DNA of 64,000 nucleotides, taken from the NCBI RefSeq assembly GCF_027580225.2, contig NC_073355.2, positions 24,269,501 through 24,333,500 of the forward strand, given 5' to 3'. The notes under the pieces are model-generated. The model saw nothing but the letters and a program-made list of their open reading frames with translations. It was not told the origin of the DNA and did not search any database. This document shows, one piece after another, positions 56,883 through 64,000 of the stretch (position 1 is its first letter; every line of letters starts with the position of its first letter). The stretch is from Misgurnus anguillicaudatus (Eukaryota > Chordata > Actinopteri > Cypriniformes > Cobitidae). The position numbers and the translations under genes are program-made.

Positions 56883-59242
56883 GTGAGTAGAAATTACATC
56901 AACTTATGTAAAGAAAATATAACTACTTTAATTAGCGATGGACCAGTGACAAAATTTTCAAACACCCCTAAGTTCAAAATGTATCACATGACTAGACAGA
57001 GCAGAAAATTCCCTTTACAAAGACACCTGGATTGTAAAAATCAGTTGAGGATTGAAAAAATGCTGATATTTATAATATTAGGGATTATACAAAAATGTTA
57101 TACATTAATTACAATAGAAGGTATGTGATCGAAAATGCTTATTATTCACATGTTTTTCCTTGTAACTTTCTAATTTTATCAGATAATATCATGAAATATG
57201 GACAGAATGTAGAATGTTGTTAGATCTTTCAAATGAAATCATGAACATTTACTGTTGGTATGGACATCAGACCCATGGTTTTTAGAACGATGCCTGCAGT
57301 GGACGTTCTGACAGGACGTTCGCTAATCTACCACCACAAATGTGACTACCAAATTTTCTCAATTTATTTAAATATCATCTCCACCATGGATTTCGATTAA
57401 ATTTGGTCAGTGCCAAGATAAAGTGTATATATTTATGTCCACCTAATATTCATTATTGTCCAGAGTTTAGATGAATCCCGCCAACTGGTTGAAAGTCACT
57501 TAAATCTTCAGACGGTTGCTGTGAACTGAAAACATCTTAGGGCTAAAAGCTTGAAATGTCTAACGCTTTCGAGAGTTGTTCTCAACATAGTTACTATCGT
57601 ATTCAGGAAAAACACACTCCCACTAGGCAGCGAGGAGTAGATATTGGATGACACACATTTTAACAGTAGCACGCAGTTTGGAACTAATTGATGAGACTGC
57701 ACATCACAAACATTCTTTGTCAACTTACCAATGTATAGGCCAATTTTGTGGATCAATTAAAAATGATTATTTTAATTTTTATTGAACTTTGCTTATTAAA
57801 AAACATGATTGTAACAAAAATCTATTTCAATGACAAAAGATCAATACTGCAAGCAGCGGTGGGGAAAGATACATCAAAAAATATTTTGAAATAAAACGAA
57901 ATATAGCTTTAAGTGTATCAACATAAACTACAAAATACAGCAGCCACAACATGTATCAAAATCAACTGATATATTTTGAAAATACTAAAAAAATACTTTT
58001 ACAAGAGAGCATGACATTTCTTCGCAAACCTTCCATCAGTTGGACTATTTGATCTATTGCTTCACCATTACATTGACTCTGATTGAGTCCTCCAAAAATC
58101 TGACATGCATCCGGTAACGAAGGGCCTACTTTGCATTAGCAACACTGACAAACAAATCATTCATTCACAAGACAACTGATTGCACCTGTACTGTATTTAT
58201 AACTAGTTTCTAACTAATTAATTATTTGGTTCTTATTATAAATATAATAATATATTGTGTCATGCAGTCATTCATGCAATGGTATGCAAACCAAAATATC
58301 ATGATCCTACTAAACAGCTACTTCAACTTCATCTATAGGGGTATGGTTTGAAACAGGCTTTACAATACACACGCACTGCCGTGAGCAGCCTTTTTTTACA
58401 CAATTGTACTCGTATCCCTGTCATAGAGTGGCTCACAGTTAAAGCTGCTGCTATAATAAGTTTAGATCGCTACACAAATATGGTGGCATTAAAATCCCAG
58501 AGCAGCAGGGCAATGCATGACAAATGTCTAATCGAGAGTCAATAAACATTTATGTAAACCAGATTAGTGCAGAGATAAATTCATTTGCATTTAAAAGAAC
58601 ACATAACTTCTATACGTTACATTAGTAATACGTTTGCTTATAATGTTGATTGCTTATAATGTTGATTTATAGCCGTAGCAAATTTAACTGCTTGTGCTAT
58701 CGTTTATTATGTTGTGCTATCTGTCGATTTTCTGTGCTTTTCACTGCATCTATTATGTAAAGCTGCTTTGATACAATTACCAAATTGTGAAAAGCGCTAT
58801 ATAAATAAAATTGAATTGAATTGAAAATTGAACACCCAAAAACAGCACACTTTTGCTCACACCTACAAAAATGGCAATTCTAACATGTTATAATAAATTA
58901 TCTATATGGTATTATGAGCTAGAACTTCACATACGACACCAAAGAGTTATTTCACATCTTAAAAAAGTCTTTAAAAATTGATGGAAAGCTGGTAGCCTGC
59001 ACATTTGACCATCACCTTTCAAATGAATCAATTTTCTGGTCTGGGGCTGGGGAAGCTTCTAAGAAGACACCAATCAGAGGCCGCATTTTTATGATGCCAT
59101 CATGTAGACTTCTTATAAAATATTTTACAGTATTTTAAAAATACAAAAATGCAAATCACTAAAGTATTTTGATACAAAACACAACAGCATTTTGATCAAT
59201 CTTATCAAATACAAATTTAATAACTGTACCATTTTTTTTTAG
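56883..59242. other. Intron of the sushi array, unit 3
   Basis: Counterpart of the unit 1 and unit 2 introns. It shows the empty site of the unit 1 MITE at about 57420 and a private SINE-like insertion at 58603-58829. Confidence 0.65.
58603..58829 (+). mobile_element. SINE/LINE 3'-end insertion
   Basis: Ends AAGCGCTATATAAATAAAATTG followed by ATTGA repeats, the common 3' tail of fish L2-type LINEs and their SINEs. GAACAC is duplicated at 58597-58602 and 58830-58835. It is absent from the sister introns near 43203 and 52256. Confidence 0.75.
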
Positions 59243-59434
59243 TTGTAAAATGCAATCCCATGGAGGTCCTCACTCTACATCATGGTAGTGTCCAATGTTC
59301 TCAACCAAATGGAATGTTTGCATATGACTCTGTATGTGAATACTCATGTGATGAGGGTTATGAACTGAACGGGTCCGATACGAGAAAATGCACTGCTGCC
59401 AAACAATGTACAAACACACAACCGACCTGTGAAC
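59243..59434 (+). CDS. Sushi exon 10 (unit 3), core Trp replaced
   Basis: 192 bp, acceptor tttttttag|, donor GAA C|gtgag, phase 1-1. It reads VKCNPMEVLTLHHGSVQC, NGMFAYDSVCEYSCDEGYEL, KQCTNTQPTCE. The conserved Trp codon TGG is TGT (Cys), giving an odd seventh cysteine and loss of the domain's core Trp. This could impair folding or mark relaxed constraint. Confidence 0.86.
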
Positions 59435-60164
59435 GTGAGTATAAATTACTTTAACTTATTTATAGCAAATATAACTACTTTTCATTAGTGATGGACCAAT
59501 GTATAGGCCAATTTTGGATCAATTAAAAAAATTATTTTATTTTTATTGAACTTTGCTAATTTAAAAAAACATGATCGTAACAGATATCGATTTCAATGAC
59601 AAAAGTTCAATACTGCTAGCAGCATTGGGCAAAGATACATCAAAATATATTTGAAAATAAAATACAGCATACCTTATTTTTAAGTGTATCAAAATAAACT
59701 ACAAAATACAGCAGCCACAACATGGATCAAAATAAACTACAGTATTTTGTATTTTGAAAATACATAAACATACTGGTAGCACTTTATTTTACAGTACATG
59801 TACTTACCTTGTACATATATGGTAAATAAGTTGTACTTACCGACAAATGTGTGGTACTTACTTTTAGGTATCTACATGGTAATTAACTGGTATCATTACT
59901 ATACTTACCAATGGTACATACTTGGTAGTTATTATGTAACTCTAGATAAGTACTGGGTAATAACAGATACATACGTATAGTGTAGGTATACTGTAACTAA
60001 CGAGAAACATTACTGTACTTACAAATAAATGTACAATTTAAGTATTTAGTATTTACAGGCAAGTTAGGGTAAATGAGGTATTTATAGTGTACATATATAT
60101 GATAACTAATATCAAACACTACTGTACTTACAAATTGTACATGATAAGTGTGTGGTACCTGTAG
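59435..60164. repeat. Intron plus TACTTACC repeat segment, copy 3
   Basis: Holds the uninterrupted junction CAGTACATGTACTTACC (empty site of the 2.4-kb element) and the ~350-base TACTTACC segment. Confidence 0.75.
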
Positions 60165-60288
60165 GCCAGTGTAACCATGGACGGTCAAAAAGGGACGTAA
60201 AAAAGCTGAGAAGGAGGTATGAGAATATTGTGACAGGGCTTGACATAACACCTGCAGATGCAGGACGGGTAGATTTCAGCACTGTTGG
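60165..60288 (+). CDS. Unrecognised 124-bp exon-like segment, copy 3
   Basis: Same boundaries and frame as copies 1 and 2; open (SKRDVKKLRRRYEN). Function unknown. Confidence 0.3.
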
Positions 60289-60687
60289 GTAAGACATCCA
60301 CAACCACCAGCCTCTTAGCACGTCTAATATAATTTCAACCTACAGCCAAAAAAAAGGTAGCCAGGCTCTTCGTATGACCAATTTACAATCTGATCACAAT
60401 TTGTTATCGAATAACTTGTGAATGCCATTCTCATATTTAACAGTATTTTAAAAATACAAAAATACAAAATACGATTAATTTTCAACTATTTTGTATTTGA
60501 AATTCATATTTTAAATACATGTATCAAAAATGCTGCCCATCCCTGACTGCAAGTATGCGCAAGCGAAAGATTTCACAATCGGCCAGTACTCTTTGTTTAA
60601 ATCGGTATCACACAAAAATGCTATCAGTGCATCTCTCCTTTTCATATTTAGCAGTCTCTATTAACATGCCTGTACATTTGTTTGCAG
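60289..60687. other. Spacer before sushi exon 11
   Basis: Conserved with 47645-48015 and 33835-33930. A frame runs from upstream into exon 11 (...MLSVHLSFSYLAVS...), which might be a weak signal-like start but crosses the splice acceptor. Confidence 0.6.
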
Positions 60688-60879
60688 CTGTTCAATGTTC
60701 AGAGCTGGCCAAACCAAACAATGGGGTAATGCAGTGTTACGATTTCAAAGGCAAATTTAGCTACAAATCCACCTGTGAGTTTGCTTGTGAAGAAGGATAC
60801 ACGTTACGAACATCCAGCTCCTCTACACTGCTTTGTGGAGCCACAGGACACTGGAATGATTCACAACCCAGCTGTGAAA
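60688..60879 (+). CDS. Sushi exon 11 (P type, unit 4)
   Basis: 192 bp, acceptor tttgcag|, donor GAA A|gtaag, phase 1-1. Six cysteines; KFSYKSTCEFACEEGY and GHWND. It is the sister of exons 1 and 5. Confidence 0.88.
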
Positions 60880-60974
60880 GTAAGAAGGCTTACGTGTTTC
60901 CCATAATGTCTAGTGATAGATCTGCTTTAATGTCTATGAATTTATATAATGGTGCCGATTTTCTACTCTTTCAG

Positions 60975-61166
60975 TTATAAAATGCAAACCAGAGGACATC
61001 CCCAGACCAGATCATGGTAGCGTCCAATGTTCTGAACCCAATGGAAAGTTTTCATATGACTCTGTATGTGAATACTCATGTGAGGAGGGTTATGAACTGA
61101 AGGGGACCTATACAACAAATTGCACTGCTACCACAGAATGGACCAGCAAACCACCGACCTGTGAAC
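60975..61166 (+). CDS. Sushi exon 12 (K type, unit 4)
   Basis: 192 bp, acceptor ctctttcag|, donor GAA C|gtgag, phase 1-1. It begins IKCKPEDIPRPDHGSVQC and contains NGKFSYDSVCEYSCEEGYEL and EWTSKPPTCE. Six cysteines. It sits 95 bases after exon 11, the same short intron as in units 1 and 2. Confidence 0.88.
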
Positions 61167-62718
61167 GTGAGTAGAAATTACTTCAGCTTATGTAAAGCAA
61201 ATATAACTACTTTCATTGGCGATGGACCAGTGGCAAAATTTTCAAACACCCCTAAGTTCAAAATGTATCACATGACTAGACAGAGCAGAAAATTCCCTTT
61301 ACAAAGACACCTGGATTGTAAAAATCAGTTGAAGATTGAAAAAATGCTGATATTTATAATATTAGGGATTATACAAAAATTTTATACATTAACTACAATA
61401 GAAGGTATGTGATCGAAAATGCTTATTTTTCCACATGTTTTTGCTTGTAACTTTCTCATTTTATCAGATAATATCATGAAATATGGACAGAATGTAGAAT
61501 GTTGTTAGATCTTTCAAATGAAACCATGAACATTTACTGATTTACTTGGTATGGACATCAGACCCATGGTTTTTAGAACGATGCCTGCAGTGGACGTTCT
61601 GACAGGACGTTCGCTAATCTGCCACCCCAAATGTGATGGTTGCTGTGAACTGAAAACACCTTAGGGCTAAAAGCTTGAAATGTTGTTCTCAACATAGTTA
61701 CTATCGTATTCAGGAAAAACACACTCCCACTAGGCAGCGAGAAGTAGATATTGGATGACACGCATTTTAACAGTAGCACGCAGTTTGGAACTTTTGTTTT
61801 TGGATCAATTAAAAATTATTATTTTAATTTTTATTGAAATCTGCTTATTAAAAAACATGATCGTAACAGATATCTATTTCAATGACAAAAGATCAATACT
61901 GCAAGCAGCGGTGGGGAAAGATACATCAAAATATATTTTGAAATAAAACAAAGCTTTAAGTGTATCAACATAAACTACAAAATACAGCAGCCACAACATG
62001 TATCAAATTCAACTAATATATTTTGAAAATACTATTTAAAAAATACTTTTACAAGAGAGCATGACATTTCTTCGCAAACCTTCCATCAGTTGGACTATTT
62101 GATCTATTGCTTCACCATTACATTGACTCTGATTGAGTCGTCCAAAAATCTGACATGCATCCGGTAACGAATGGCTTACTTTACTTTAGCAACACTGACA
62201 AACAAATCATTCAAAAGATGACAACTGATGGCACCTTTATTCATAGCAACTAGTTTCTAACTAATTAATCATTTGGTTCTTATTATAAATATAATAATAT
62301 ATTGTGTCATGCAGTCATTCATGCAAACCAAAATATCATGATCCTACTAAACAGCTACTTCAACTATAGGGTTATGGTTTAAAACCGGCTTTAGAATACA
62401 CACGCACTGCCGTGAGCAGCCTTTTTTTACACAATTGTACTCGTATATCCGTGTCATAGAGTGGCTCACAGTTAAAGCTGCTGCTATAATAAGTTTAGAT
62501 CGCTACACAAATATCGTGGCATTAAAATCCCAGTTGTTGTTGTTCAACGCTGAAACGCTTTGTTTGTCATGTATAACCAACCTAGGCTGAAAATAGCAAG
62601 CTAAACTATTTAGCCTAGGCTACAAAAATACACCAAAACAAAATGTATCTTCCTTTAAAAATGTAGTGAGCTGAAGTCAAGCAAATAGGTTTTAATAACT
62701 GTACCATTTTTTTTTAAG
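61167..62718. other. Intron of the sushi array, unit 4
   Basis: Matches the unit 2 intron closely to about 62510, then turns into unique sequence before exon 13. No further exon was recognised. Confidence 0.65.
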
Positions 62719-62907
62719 TTGTAAAATGCCCCAAGGAGGTCATCACTTTACATGATGGGAGTGTCAATTGTTCTGGTCCCAATGGAAAGTTTTCATATGA
62801 CGCTGTATGTGTATACTCATGTGAGGAGAGTTATGAACTGAAGGGGTCAAATACGACAAAATGCACTGCTAACAAAGAATGGAGCAGCAAACCACCAACC
62901 TGTGAAC
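62719..62907 (+). CDS. Sushi exon 13 (unit 4), one codon shorter
   Basis: 189 bp, acceptor ttttttaag|, donor GAA C|gtgag, phase 1-1. It reads VKCPKEVITLHDGSVNC, NGKFSYDAVCVYSCEESYEL, EWSSKPPTCE. One codon after the first Cys is missing and the usual Gly in EEGYEL is Ser. Six cysteines. It is the last sushi exon before the window end. Confidence 0.86.
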
Positions 62908-63334
62908 GTGAGTAGAAATTACTTCATCTTGTGTAAAGCAAATATAACTACTTTTCGTTAGCAATGGACCAATGTATAGGCACATTTTTGGATCAATTTA
63001 AAATAATTTTATTTTTATTAATGTTGGCTAATTTAAAAACATGATCGTTATCTATTTCAATTGGTAAGTTTAGACCACTACATCAATGTTGTGGCATTAA
63101 AATTCCAGTTGTTGTTGTTGTTCAACACTGAAACGCTTTGGTTTTTCATGCACACCCAACATAGGCTGAAAGTAGCAAGCTAAACTATTTACCCTAGGCT
63201 ACTAACAAAAACACCAAAACAAAATGTATCTTCCTTTAATGATGTGGTGTCTGTCTGAGAGAGTTCTTCTGGCTGCTGAATCATTCTGGCACCCAAAACA
63301 AGGAGGAGTGCCCAGTGTGTGCAAACTCATTATT
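62908..63334. other. Intron downstream of sushi exon 13
   Basis: AT-rich; shares GTTCTTCTGGCTGCTGA with 56460. No exon seen before the DIRS element. Confidence 0.6.
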
Positions 63335-64000
63335 GTTCCCCTTCGAGGGAACTCGAGCTGCGTCGCCGAAGCTACGCTATGGGAACGCCCTCTGCGTGAT
63401 TGCGTCTGAAGCACGTATGTCAAATCAGTCCAATGGTCAAGTGACACGTCATAGGCGGGTGACGTGGGAACCAGGAAGCTATAAAAAGAGCACCCAGCTC
63501 TTTGTGCCTCAGCAAGCGAGTGTGTGTCATTATCATGTCTAAGTCCAAACAAAGTTTTAAGGAGTTTGCTTCCCCGTGTCCTCGTTTCATTACGAGCGAG
63601 GACTCGCATCATCTCTGTGTTATGTGCCTCGGGGCACAACACGCACGATCATCTCTTGAGAGGGGTGGTTGTGCACATTGTGATAGGATGCCGCTCCGTA
63701 CGTTGCGCTCGCGGCTCGCACTCTTCGAGGAGGGTGGTGAGCCGCGTGTTCCCCACGGTTCTGGCCCCGCTGCTGCCGAGGCAGAGCGGAAGCTGCGATC
63801 GTGGGGATCACAACTAGATCTCGCGGACGAGCTTGAGACGGGTCTTCCCCTTTCTCAGCCTTCACCCGCGGGATCTAGTTCCCCGTCTCTGGATTCGGAA
63901 GCACGCGCTGCGGTTTCTTCCGCCCAGGGCAGGAGCCCAGATTTGCATTTATCGTCGTCCGAGGAAGTCGATATTATGTCTGTCGACGTGGTGGACGCTG
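63335..64000 (+). mobile_element. Second DIRS-type element, 5' end (runs off the window)
   Basis: It starts at GTTCCCCTTCGAGGGAAC (a GTT terminus as in DIRS elements) and is GC-rich. It continues through a ~200-base leader with a TATAAAA-like box (63480) into a gag-like frame. The opposite end lies beyond the window. Confidence 0.72.
63535..64000 (+). CDS. DIRS gag-like protein, N-terminal part, open to window end
   Basis: The ATG at 63535 opens a frame of 155 codons with no stop to base 64000. It starts MSKSKQSFKEFASPCPRF and has the same cysteine layout as the other DIRS gag (CVMCLGAQHA, then CAHCDRM). Ser/Pro-rich acidic sequence follows. No damage is visible in the part present, in contrast to the element at 35.3-41.4 kb. 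Confidence 0.75.
   Translation, partial: MSKSKQSFKEFASPCPRFITSEDSHHLCVMCLGAQHARSSLERGGCAHCDRMPLRTLRSRLALFEEGGEPRVPHGSGPAAAEAERKLRSWGSQLDLADELETGLPLSQPSPAGSSSPSLDSEARAAVSSAQGRSPDLHLSSSEEVDIMSVDVVDA

Overview
The window reads as a teleost fish chromosome, most likely a cyprinid (carp, barb or minnow relative). The reasons are an immunoglobulin heavy-chain J cluster and a Cmu1-like exon of carp/zebrafish type, very dense palindromic MITEs, a Tc1-like transposon, DIRS-type tyrosine-recombinase retrotransposons and an AT-rich background. Real genes appear only as short exons with splice signals. Almost every long open frame is transposon-derived or spurious.

Layout. 1-13 kb is repeat territory: a long palindrome (1-1812), a Gypsy-type LTR with the end of pol (3777-6409, minus), a hAT-like MITE, and a compact non-autonomous LTR element with a CATAG target-site duplication (11254-12949, minus). 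13.6-14.8 kb holds four JH segments, each with an upstream heptamer and a clear to degenerate nonamer, and each with a splice donor. 14.8-18.7 kb is the J-C intron, filled by MITEs and a 2.15-kb element with internal tandem repeats. 18734-19036 is one Ig constant domain exon (Cmu1-like).

19.35-29.8 kb is a direct-repeat block. Five units each carry two candidate mini-exons rich in Ser/Thr that look like a hinge: h1 (60 bp, intact only in units C and E) and h2 (66 bp, open in all five). 30.3-33.1 kb holds a dead Tc1-like element and a MITE. From 33.9 to 62.9 kb there are thirteen intact sushi (CCP) exons of the six-cysteine selectin type, all plus strand and all phase 1-1. They sit in roughly four tandem units whose introns align with one another. 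A DIRS element nested in a MITE interrupts unit 1 (34957-42051). Other insertions can be dated against empty sites in the sister units. A second DIRS element begins at 63335 and runs off the window.

How it fits. JH, the C1 exon, the mini-exons and the sushi exons are collinear on one strand with compatible phase (all 1-1). No second Ig constant domain, membrane exon, lectin or EGF exon was recognised between C1 and the sushi array. This permits an unusual Ig-hinge-sushi transcript, but the sequence does not prove one. Two separate genes joined by duplication, or an assembly join, are real alternatives. Transcript evidence would decide.
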